A stretch of DNA of 64,000 bases, taken from the NCBI GenBank assembly GCA_006538405.1, contig BJKQ01000003.1:3162001-3226000 (forward strand). Direction: 5' to 3'. This stretch comes from Hansfordia pulvinata. Lineage: Eukaryota > Ascomycota > Sordariomycetes > Xylariales. Under the pieces are notes generated by a model. That model made no database searches. It worked only from the letters and a program-made list of their open reading frames with translations, and was not told where the DNA came from. The translations under genes were made by a program, and so were the position numbers. Shown piece by piece: positions 45,966 through 57,200 of the stretch (position 1 is its first letter; every line of letters starts with the position of its first letter).

Positions 45966-47207
45966 TCAAGGGAGAGTACTCGCCGAAATCTGGCGTTTGT
46001 CCGCCTCGACGTCTACACCGATAGGAGGCATCTCCTTGAAATATTTCCAGATGCGCCAACCGAGCATGTTGTTGCTGGCTCTTCCTTCACTGGTGTCGAG
46101 CTTGTAAGGAGGAGGCTTGAAGATCTGGTCCCCCCAACCCTCCATGTCCAGTGCGCGCTGTTGCTGCTGCTTCTTCTCTTCCATCTCGCGGCGATGGCGG
46201 CGGAGGGCAACAGCCGCGGCATCCGGCAGGGGCTCGTAGATTCTGAGATTCCCAGCCATTTCCTTGGCGACCGCCGGCCACTTCTCCACCTCGTCGTCGT
46301 ACCGCCGCTCCCACTCGCCCAGGACGAGGGCGACGCGCTGCGTGAGGTCCTCGACGCTGCTGGGCAGGGCGATGTACGGGATCTCCTGCTCCTTGAGCTC
46401 CCGGCAGAAGGCGCGGTGGATGTCCCACAGCTCCTCGAGGTCGGCGGGGACCTGGCGCAGGCCGTCCTGCTTCAGCCACTTTGCGTGGACGGGCTCGCAG
46501 AGCACGACGAGGGCACGCTGCATCCGGTCCTTCATCTCGATGCGCCACTCGTCCCGGCGGAGGAGCTCGTACGCCGCGTCGTTGTCCGCGCCGCGCCGGG
46601 TGTACACGACGGGGTCCAGCCCGGAGCGGTCCGACACGAACCAGCGGGCGCCGGGGCCCAGGGGGTCGTCGTCGACCGAGTTGCACGAGTACTCCGTCGT
46701 GAACGAGGAGTGCGAGCGCTCGTCATCGTCCTTGTCTTTGTCCTCCTCCTCCTCCTCCTCCTCCTCATCCTCGGTGTCGTCCATGGTTCTGCCCTCGGCC
46801 TCCCTTCTCTCCTGTTCCTGGAAGACGTCGTACCCGGGGATGCCGCCGATCGACAGGGCCTTCCTCTCGAACAGCAGCTGCTCGTTGATGATCATGCGGT
46901 GGATGCGGAGGCAGATGTCGCGGTTGCGGTACGCCCTGTCGGCGTCGTCGAGCATCAGCCTGATAACGCGGCGGGCGACCTCGTGGATGATGTAGGGGGG
47001 ACGCAGGAAGGTGACGGGATGGTCCCTTTCGTCGTAGTGGTCCCACAAGCCCCAGTCGTAGACGCCCTCGGTGCGGCCCTTCTGCTCCTCGCGTTCCTTG
47101 TCGAAATCGACTTGGTACTTGAGGTTGTCGAAGTGGCGCACCAGCGCGTTGAACAGGGTCGTCTTGCCTGTGCACTGGGCGCCGATGATGTAGATGTTCG
47201 GCGTCAT
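45966..47207 (-). CDS. AAA_28-type P-loop NTPase/kinase-like protein
   Basis: Single exon, 413 aa, ATG at 47205-47207, no frameshift. It opens with a beta-strand and Walker A (NIYIIGAQCTGKTTL, residues about 4-18), followed by a His/Phe-rich region like NadR/nicotinamide-riboside-kinase-type AAA_28 domains (HEVARRVI, INEQLLFE, and FVSDRSGLDPVVY, which fits the usual 'sDRS..D...Y' motif). The Asp of SDRSGLD is a likely Walker B or catalytic residue. A run of about 15 acidic residues (DTEDEEEEEEEEDKDKDDD) splits the domain. The C-terminal half holds LVVLCEP and a conserved-looking PYIALPSSVEDLTQRVALVL. Cellular role unknown; nucleotide or small-molecule kinase is plausible. It is transcribed toward Bzz1. 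Confidence 0.85.
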   Translation of the reverse strand: MTPNIYIIGAQCTGKTTLFNALVRHFDNLKYQVDFDKEREEQKGRTEGVYDWGLWDHYDERDHPVTFLRPPYIIHEVARRVIRLMLDDADRAYRNRDICLRIHRMIINEQLLFERKALSIGGIPGYDVFQEQERREAEGRTMDDTEDEEEEEEEEDKDKDDDERSHSSFTTEYSCNSVDDDPLGPGARWFVSDRSGLDPVVYTRRGADNDAAYELLRRDEWRIEMKDRMQRALVVLCEPVHAKWLKQDGLRQVPADLEELWDIHRAFCRELKEQEIPYIALPSSVEDLTQRVALVLGEWERRYDDEVEKWPAVAKEMAGNLRIYEPLPDAAAVALRRHRREMEEKKQQQQRALDMEGWGDQIFKPPPYKLDTSEGRASNNMLGWRIWKYFKEMPPIGVDVEADKRQISASTLP

Positions 47208-48200
47208 TTTGTCATTTACGTTACTTCATGCCGTCTTGGGCCGCCTCTTTTGACGCGTGAGTTGTTTGGCTGGGTTGGGGAAAGGAAGCGAAGGTGTGGT
47301 TTTTGATGGTGCGGGTTGGGTCGTGATGCATGGAATGAGACAGAACACGAAGAGAGATCGGGAAGGTGGAAAATCCCGGGTCCAGAGGAAAATCGGTTTA
47401 TATACAGGGTGTGAATCTGTGGTCGTTGGGACGAACTCTCAAGTAGGTAGCCATGATAGAGAGTAAGCCCTTGCTGGGCAGTCTCCAAGGGAGGGTTACA
47501 TGGTGAATGTTTGGATGCAGCTTGATAGCCCGAACAAGCCCCCATGCAAGGATGGGGTGCCAGGTGCCACTGGTGGTGAGTGAATCAGAAGGGGGGATAG
47601 TCACAACCTGTTATCATGATGGCAGCGCTTGTGATTTTCTGAGCTTTCATTCAAGGCAGGACCATGCTACCCCCTTTGCTATGGATGTGCTAATTGGACT
47701 GCAGCCAGTCCGGGTACAATACGTTAGTATAAACAAAAGGATGACATCACAGTCTTCCCTGTCAGTAATTGCCAACCCAACTACCTTAGATTGCATGTCA
47801 AGAATGGTGACAGCTCAGGGGGGAAAAGAGAAGCCCGAAGCGCGGACGGCTACTGGGACTGCCGTAAATGGTGTCTGTCCCTGGCCAGAGCCCGGACTTT
47901 GTGGTAATAACAAGTCGGTGGTAGATGTGGTAGCACCTATTATGTTATCGGTATCTCCTGGCCAACGAAAGACCCATGACAGCTAACCAGCACAATGCGG
48001 ATTAATTGCGATGGCAAATAGCAGGAAACGTCAAAATGAATTACTAAATGGGCAGTATCGTACATCAGAGAGCGAAGAATAAAAGGAATTGGCAAGAAGA
48101 AACAGTTAACGCATCACACTTCAAGACACCCGGACGAACCGACAAAGGGGATAGTAGTAGCCATGTGGCACTGTCCCATTCTGCAATGGTGCCGTGATGT
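47208..48200. other. Intergenic, 1.0 kb
   Basis: Separates the AAA-domain gene from the 3' end of the giant gene on the same strand. No gene supported. Confidence 0.5.
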
Positions 48201-51200
48201 TTAGTTGAATAGCTTCTTGAGCTTGGCCTTGATTCCGGATGGCTTCTTGGTGTCGGCGTCCGCAGCCTCTGCTGCCTCGCGGTCTCGTGTCTTTTGACGC
48301 TCCTCGCGCCGCGATCCATGGCGGTGGTCGTCCCGCGACTCGCGGTCTCGGGGTCGAAGGTGCTCGTCCTTCGACTCGCGGTCACTCCGGTGTATTCGCG
48401 GCTCGTCTCTGGAATCGCGCCTTCTGGTCTCATCCCTGGACTCCCGTCTTCGGGGCTCGTCTCTCGACTCACGCTCGGGCCGAGCTTTCGAGCTGGATGC
48501 ACGAGGGGGCTCTTCTCTAGGCTCGCTGTGTGCCTTGGAATGCGAAGACCGCCGCCGCTCTTCGCGCGGCTCGCTGCGCCACAGGGAATTCTTGACCTGT
48601 GGGGGATATTCTCTTGACTCGCCCGAGACTTGGAGGCTGAGTTGGGGGCACTGGTGCTCGTGACCCCATCTGAATGGGCTGACCTCTTGTGTCTGTGGGG
48701 AGACTCGTCTCGGGACTTTTGGAGCCGGTTCCGGGAGCCATCTTCAGACCTCCTGTGAGACCGAGTGGTGTTGGACCGCCTCGGTGCCTCGACCTTGGGG
48801 GCCTCCCGGGGAGTTGACTCTTTAGCTGAGCTCCTGGATCGGTGTGTGGGCTCGCGAGATGGGTCTCTTGGCACCTCCCTTGGTGTCTCTTTCGGGGCCT
48901 CCTCCACCTTCTCTTCGGCTTTTTGTTTCGGCTCGAAGTTGGTTGCTAGGACGCCTTCGACATTCTTCACATCAAAGAGCTTCTTCTTGGTAGATGACTC
49001 GTCTCTCAGAGCATGGCGTTCGGACCGCGAATGGCTGTAGCGCCTGGAGCTGTGGCGAGAGATCTTGTCTGCCAAGAGTGGCTCGGGCTCCTTGTCCTTG
49101 GACGCCTTGTCGGCAACTTCAGGCTCTTTCTCCTTTGCCTCGCGAGCTGCGCGACGCTCGGCCTTCCGCTTTTCATGAGCCTCCTGCTCCTCGGGCGTTC
49201 TGTGCCTCCTGTGTGATTCGGTCCTGGGTACATCAGCAGGAGGCGCACGCTCCACCGGCTTGACCTCGCGCGGTGTTTGATCGGGGTTCAGACGACGCGA
49301 ACGGCGGGATAGGTCGCTCTCAGTCCTGCTGCTTCGGCGCTGGTGATGCTCGTCACTGCCTCTGCTGTCCCGGGAGTCCTCGGATCGCGAGGAATGATGT
49401 CGGCGGCGGCGGTGGCGACGATGCCCATCGCTTTGGGAACCCGAGGATGATTTACCTTCGTCTGCAGAGAAGTCAGCAAGAGCATTTGAAGCGTTTTCGT
49501 CATCCGCACAAAGTTCTGCTGCAAAGTCCCTCACGCTCGGTTCTCCTGTCAAACGAGCTTCCCTCTCCAGTCTCTCGATGATGCTGTCCTGCGTTTGGGC
49601 ACTACCCAATTCCGGTCTCGATGATGGGCTGAGCTCCCGTGCTGCAGCATAGATAATCACTGCCGCAGCAAGGGTATCTTCAGCTTTGCGAATGGCTTGG
49701 CGTCTTTGCTTTCTGATGCTCCTGGCCCGACCAAGCCTCTTTGCATTCTCGTCCATTGGGTCTGGAAGCACAATGCCAGGTGTTGGTGGGGTTTCCACCA
49801 GGTCGTCGAATGTGACAGGGCCTCTGCGGTCTCGAGGTGTTCGTGGTCGCCCTCTCTCCTCGTCGTCGGAGGGTTCAACGGGGGCTTGCGTGGATTGAGA
49901 TAGATCTTGATCGGATCCAGAAGGCAACGAGGCTGGCACGGTATTGTCGGGGTTGCCGGCAAGAGCCTCCAGGTCGGCCACCACTGAAGCATTTTTTAGG
50001 CGTGCAGTGGCTTCGTCGGAGGTTTCATGAGCAACAATTGTAGGAACGCTTCGGTCTTCGTCATGACTTTCAAGGGCAGGTTCCGATGCAATCGCCGGGG
50101 TGGCAATCTGGCCAGGGCTAGGCGTGTCTGATCGAACAGAAGCCTCTTGAGTTCCAGCTGCTTCTGACGCAATAAGGTTTTCGTCAACAGGACCTGCAGG
50201 TGCAGCTTCTTCAAGGGCGATGTCCTCACGAGCCTCCTCTGCCGAAGGCTCTTGCGTAGCATCATCAACTGGGTGTTTTGTATCTTTCGCAGAAATATTG
50301 TCCGGAGTCTCCTTTGCAACGTCCCCGATGTTTCTGCCACGGCTTCCGGCGATGCCTTCACTTCAGCTTCTGCATGTGCCGCGTCTTGTCTGCTTTCCAC
50401 AGACTCTCGTGGGTCGTCAGCTGTGGTCGCCTTCTCTGCAGAATCCAGGGCGACAGTTGATGGATTGGCCAGAGATTCCACCGGGAAATCTACTGAATCC
50501 TGAGGAATATCCTCTGAACCCTCCATCAGAGTCTCTGCTGAGGCCTGTGCCGGTGCCTCTGCCGGAGCCTCTGGGTCGTTTGTGAAAGATTCTGTAGGAA
50601 TATCTGGGGCGTCTGCCTGGAGTTGTGACAGGGTCTGTCCGGGCGGTTCCACTGTGGACTCTGTCGGACCTTCTGCCGAGGCATGCGCTGGAACTGCCAT
50701 GGTATCTTCATGTGCTGTATCTGTGAGAACACCTAAGGGGGCGTCGGATAGGACAGTTTCAGGAGCTTGTGCCGGAATGTCCTCTGGGTCTGTTGGCCCA
50801 ACACCCTCTGTAGGTTCTGCAGAAACAATCTCGGGAGTATCTGCCAGGTCGCTCGCGGAAGCTTCTTTGCCGGTCTCTACCGGAGCCGCTTCAGGGCGCT
50901 CTGCCGCCATGGCTAACAGGGCATCTGATGGATGGTTTCCCAATGTCTCTCCTGGAAGTTCCACCGAGACGTTGACTGGTGCATCCTCCGATTCTTTTGG
51001 TGTCCCTCGTTCTTCGACCAGGGAGGAGTTAGTCGAAGGTTCAGTGATCTGGTGGTCAGCCAATGGGGCCTCCTGTGATAGTTCCGTTTCCCCCTTTTGC
51101 AAAGCCTCAACAATTGCCTCTGCGGGGTCCCCTTCAGCTGTTGAGATTCTCCCAGTTCCATCGTCGGGTACAGAATCATCAGCAGCGTGATCGCTAACAT

Positions 51201-54200
51201 CTGAGTTTTGTGCCATTGGAGCCTCCTGGCCTCCTGGGGAGTCTTCCATGCCTGGCTGGATTCCCGCGACCGAGGACCCCTCGGATGCTTGCCGTTCCTC
51301 TACCGTAGGCTGAAGTTCAGGTGACGATAAGGCTTCTGCCTCGCTCTTCCGGGACTCCTGCGCGTGGAATTCCATGGTCGCGGGCACCTCGGCACCTCCT
51401 TGTTCCGCTACGGGATCCTCGATAGATGGTGCCAATGTTGGCACATCAGGCAGCGCAATAGCTGTTGCTGTGGAGTTTCCGTCGCTGGCAATGGGCTCTC
51501 CGGATGTGGCAGGTTCCTTTGCCGTTTCAACCGTTACAGTTTCTGGTGCTTCTCTGATTGCTGGTAGCTCTTCATCCACCGCTGGCCCCTCCGTTGTGGC
51601 TGTTGTCTCCGAAGCAGCTAACTCTTCTGGAGCATCCACTCCTGTGAGTGAGTCTTCGCTTGCTGTTGTGATTTGCTGCGACATCGCCGTTTCTCCTGTA
51701 CAGGTCGATTCAGCTCCCAGCGCCTCGATTTTGGGAGTATTAGCCTCTGGCAGTGAACGCTGATTTTCTATTGATGCGGAATCAGGCACTGGGTGTCCGG
51801 GCGTGGCGATCTCATTCCTTATGGCGGCGTTCTCATCAGGGGCTTCTGTCGAAATAGGCCGCTCTGAAGGCTTTCTTATCGAGGCATCATCTGTCTCAGG
51901 GGTTTCTCCGGATAAAACAATGTCTGCTTCGCCGTCTTGTACTGGACTCGAAGCTTCAGAAGCCGGCTGTCGAGATGATGCATCAAGAGGAGCAGCCTCT
52001 ATCATAGCATCCTCAAGCGAAGTTGGCACCGGTGCCACAGGTCCGTCTCTACCTGCTCCCTCGGTAACGGGTACGTCGGTAGAGAGAAGCTCAGACGGGG
52101 CTATCTGAGTAACAATAGCCTCCTCAGGCACCTTTTCGCCAACGGCGGAATCCTCCAAGGTGGATTCATTCGCGACGGGCTCTTCAGGCGACGGTTCGGT
52201 CTGCTGGGATGCTTCTTGATTCAACCCTGCGGCTTCGGCCTCCGGTTCCTCACTTGACGGTTTTGACGAGGGCTCGATTGGGAGAGATAAGACATGAGGG
52301 GCGCCAGCTTCAGAGAGATCATCAATATCTTCTGTGGAAATCTCCGCTAAGGAGCAAGAGACTGAAGCCGAATCCTCATTCAAGGCCGCTGGTGTGTCCG
52401 AGCGGGGACCGACTGACTCCTTTGAGGCTGTCAGAAGCTCATGGTTATCGCGGTTGTCTCTTTCCATATCCGACTCGGGAATGTTGGGGGCAGCCTGCTC
52501 AACGGTTGCGGGAAGTTGAATTGGTGTGTCAATAGAATTGGTGTCCGTTGATGGCTCGTCAGCTATCGCTGAAGGTGCTTCCGGTGCCTGATCTGGCTCT
52601 GTGGTATTCAGTGCGAGGTCTTCGACAGTTGCGACTTCGGAAATGGGCAGGTCCTCCTCTTGGTTATTCTCGATGCCTGCGTCTTCTGTTTCGGGTACCT
52701 CATCTTGAGGGCGAGCATCTAATGAATCTCGGGCGTCTTCTTCGTTCGCAGCACCGACGGGTGTGTCAACCTCAACAACAATCTGTACAGATGGTTCCGC
52801 AGCGGTAGCCTGGGAAGCATGGGGTTCGATAGGGATGGAATCAGCCGCCTGAGTCGGTGCGAGGTTGGCAACACTGTCTTGGTCTAGAGCCTCATTGACA
52901 GGGTTTCCGGCAATGCTCTCCTGAGACGGTACAGGCTCCTGGTTCTCCTCAAGAGGCTGGGTCACGTCGGTATTTTGTGGGTTGGTTCCGGCATCCGGAG
53001 ATTCCTGCGAAAGCTCTGCCACGCTGGCAGTCCCGGAGATAAGCTCAGGTGATAGGGTTTCAGCTTCCGACCCTGATCGAGTCGAATCGGAACTCTCGCC
53101 CGGCTTTTGATAACTAGGCTCCCCTTCAGTATGCACAACGTCAAAAGGCACAACCACGTCTTGTCCTGTGACTCCAGGTGCAGCTGGATCGGCGTAGGGG
53201 GCATCTTGGCCGGAGGTGGCGATATCGCGTGGAACCTCCGCAATGGAAGACGAAATCCCGACATCAGCAAAATCCTCAGTGACGGGCTCTTCCATCACGG
53301 GCTCTGCCATCAAGGCCCGTTCGATTGTGGGTTCCTTGGTCGTGAGATCCTCACCCGCAGGCTCTTCAAGGGTGGGGCTCTCGAGAACGGGCTCCTTAAG
53401 GTCCATGTCTTCGACAACAGGCTCTCCCAGCGTGGTTGCTTCGGAGCGAGACTCCTCCGCCCCCAGCTCCTCAAGTTCAGGTTCCTTAGTGGCTGGCACT
53501 GAGACAACGTTCGTCTCGATGACAGGCTCCGCTGTGGAATCATTGTAAGTTTCGTCCAGGTCAACCTTCTCTGAAGCAGGCCCCTCGAGGTCGGCGAACT
53601 CAGGATGCGAGCTCGCGAGCTTCTTCGTCGGGGCTTGCGCTTGAGGACCAAGTTCTTCGACGATATGAGGCCCGACACTGGCAGGTTCGATAACAGTAGA
53701 CTCTTCTGCAGAGGACGCTTCCAAAGCGAGTGGCTCAATAGGTGGCTCAGCAGGTGACTCGATAGTAGTATTGGGAGCGTTCTCGGTGGCAAACTCAGTG
53801 GCAGGCTCGGTAGCAGGCTTGGCAGCAGGTTCAGAGAAAGAATGCTCTTCAGGAGCAGGGCCCTCAGCGACTGGTGTGGTAGTAGGCTCGGTGACAAGAT
53901 CTAGGGGAGCCTCGGTGGCAGAAGGCTCGATAGTGTGTTCGGTAGCAGGCTCGGAGGCAGACGCAGTGGCAGAGCTCTCGGTGGCAGGCTCAGCCGCAGC
54001 TTTGGCAGCAGGCTCAGCAACAGGCTCGATAGTAAAAGGCTTTTCAGGAGCAGGGTCCTCTGCAACTGGCTCAGCAGCAGGCTCAGCAGCAGGCTCAGCA
54101 GCAGGCTCAGCAGCAGGTTCAGCAGCAGAAGCTTCGGTAGCAGGCTCGGCAGCAGGTACTTGAGCAGAAGACTCGGTATCAGGCTCGGTCGCATGTTCGG

Positions 54201-57200
54201 TAGCAGGCTCAGCAGCTGGGTCGCTGGCAGGCTCAGGCGTCCGTGCCACATCTTCAGCTTTCTGGGCATCAGAGTCAACCGAGAGCTCTGGGCCATCAGA
54301 CTCCGCAGAAGCACAAGGAGACTCAAGGGCGCCATTTAGGGTCTTTGAAGAGGACCCTTCTTCCAAGGCGTCGTCATCGGCAGACTTCAAAGACATGGGC
54401 GCTTCGACAACGTCGCCATCGGCCTCCGCAATAGGCTCTGAGGGGCTCTCGGTGAAGGAATCGGGTTGGAAATCAACAGTCTCCTCATCTGCGCGTTCGA
54501 CATCAGGCCGTTCAGAGTCACACCCAGTTGGGGAGATGCTGTCGGATCCGGGGGCTGGTTCCGTCACGGGTTGATCCATTAGCGCCACCATGGGTTCTTT
54601 GGCTTCGGCCTCTGACATGTGCCCGGCGGACTCTGTTTCTGACAGCTCGTGTCCGGATTTGTGCTCAGAAGAGCGCGCCTCGGCAGTTTGAGTATCGGCA
54701 GATTGAACCTCAATGTGCTGGGGGCTGATGGGCTCGGGCTCGACAGGTTCGGATGCAGTGGGCTCAGGCGTGCTTGGATGGTCCAGCATCTTGAGCGGAG
54801 ATTCAACGGCGGCATCTTCAGTTACAGATTCAGGATCTTTCTCAGAGGCCATGACGGGAACAGAAGTCGCCGAAGGCCTCTCGGCTAAAGCCTCGATCAA
54901 ATGCTCTGGTTTTTCTGATCCCAACATTGTCTCAGCAGCAGGGAAAGATCTGTCGGCTGTCTCCGCAGCTGGCATGTCCGTAACTTCTGAAGAAGCCAGG
55001 TCGTTGATAGTCTCGGTAGTATCAGGCTCATCAGTGCTGGCGTTAACTGCCCCTTCTTGGTCGTCGGCCGTTTTGGTAGCTCCTGAGTCAGAAGTCTCCG
55101 AAGTGGGCGAGACAATACTGTGCGTGGCATGGCCTTCCGAACCCATCATACCAGATCCATCTTTGATGGGCTCTGAAGCCTCAGTATCGACATTGGCAGC
55201 TGCAGCGACTGTGTGTGATCCAACAGGCCGATCATCAACTGCGGCTTCGAGATCATCAACTTGGGCGGACTCTGAGCCGGGGGGGGATGGAGTTTGAGTA
55301 TCATCAATGCGTAAATCGAAAGGATGCAGCTGTTCCAGAGAAGATTGGATGATATTCGAGGCTTCTTGTTCCGCTTCTTCGCGAGGCAAAGGCAGATCAT
55401 TTGTTTCAGCATCTCCCGTTGCATCCATTTCAGCTTTTCCCTGCTCAGGTCGGGAGGTCAGGTCGTGTTCTGTGAAGGTCTCCATAGGATGGTCTTCGGG
55501 AGTTGCCACGATATTGAAAGGCACGTTGCCTTTAGAATGCTCGCTTGCTGATTCTGTGGGTTCCGTTGTCCCAGTAAGCTCGGCCGCATCTGGAGAAGAC
55601 TTGTTGGGAGGCTCCTTTTCACCCTTGGTCTCCTCTGTCGTGTTGTCCTCTGACTCATTGTTGTCCTCGGTCGGCTCTTGGGAGGCAACAACTTCGCCTG
55701 CTATATCTTGGAAAACCTCTGGTTGGGGCTCGGTATGCGATCTCTCCACCTCCTTCCGATCATCTTGGTCATGAGTCTCATCCCCAGAAGCTTCAGTAAT
55801 CGTATCTGGATCACGAATAGATTCGACAAGGAAATGCTGCGTAACAACGTCCTCAGAGCTCTCAGGGACAACGTGAAACGCACCATCGGGGTCATTCTCA
55901 ATGGCAGGGGCATCGAGGGCCGGTTCGAAGTCGGTTCTATCCGCTGCAGGTTGTTCGTTGCTGTCCAGGGAATTCAGGGAGTTTGCAGCGATGACAGCCA
56001 TGTTGGACACTTTTTGATCTGAATCTGATCTTGCTCCCAGAGTCTCCCCTTCAGGTGAGTCAGAAGCATCTTTGCCGGCGGGAGTAGTAGCCATGAGATG
56101 CTCCGTGACCAGAGAACTGTCGGCAGCCCCATCTACTTCATGGCTCTCTTCATGAGATCGCGTTGCCGAAGGATTGTCGGAATCCTGGGAAGGGTGATCC
56201 CCAAGGTGGTCCCCATGCTCTTGGTCCGAGGCATTTTCATGTGGCGAGGCAAGTATTGGGCTGTCCGTATTTACTTGATGCTCAATTGGCGCTTCCGTCT
56301 CGTAAGTAGATGTTGAGAGCGGACCTAAAGAAGAACCCGCGGAAGGCACTGGCTCTGTAATCTTCTCATCGGCCGATTTTTGCGACTTTGACACAGATGT
56401 GATTGGCTCGCCGATGGGTTCAAGTTCCGGCTCTGTAGGAGTAGGTGTCGGGGCTGCTTCGTCCTCATGTTCTGGAACGCTCTCGTCGACATTTGCGCTA
56501 GTTTCTGCTGCCGACCCCAAAAGAGCAATCTCCTCAGATGGATGATCAAGGGGCGTGGATCCAGAGTCCCTTGTGACTCGTGCTGAGATATCTTCAGGCG
56601 AGCTGACGACCGCCTGACGGGGTGACGAGGGCGCGGATCCAGCAGCAGGCTCATTGGTGGGTGCAGACATTTCAAGTTCTTGAACAGCCATGTCTGTTTG
56701 AGGATCCCCGGCAGTCTCGAATGTGGGGTTCGGAGATTCAGGATCACGAGATAGTCCCTGGAGGGTCGAGGTAGACGGTTCTGAGCTTGCAGGGTAGGTC
56801 GTCTCGGCAAAGATATGTTGGCCTTTCACTTCTCCCGCGGCCCCTTGGGATCCCTGGATGAGACTATTCTCCAGGTCTGGCTCTTTCAGGGCGCCTGTGG
56901 AGGCTTCTGGGTTGCCACAACCAACAACAGGGGTTGGGCCTGCTGTTTGAGGCACATGTTCGAATTCGCTTGGCGCATCAAGACCACCGTGTTTCTCGAT
57001 TGTTGGGTCGACTTCCGCTCGTGGCAAGGTTGCAATGTTCGTTCCAGCCAGATCATGGCCCACTGTTGCAAGATTGGCGTCCGGGGCAGGCTCATCCTGA
57101 GACTGTTGCTCGGGCACAGCCTCCTCTTCATTCTTTTGGCCCATCAGTTCCTTATCCTCGATGCCTGACAACGGCGCCGAGATGATTTGCTCGGGGGTAC

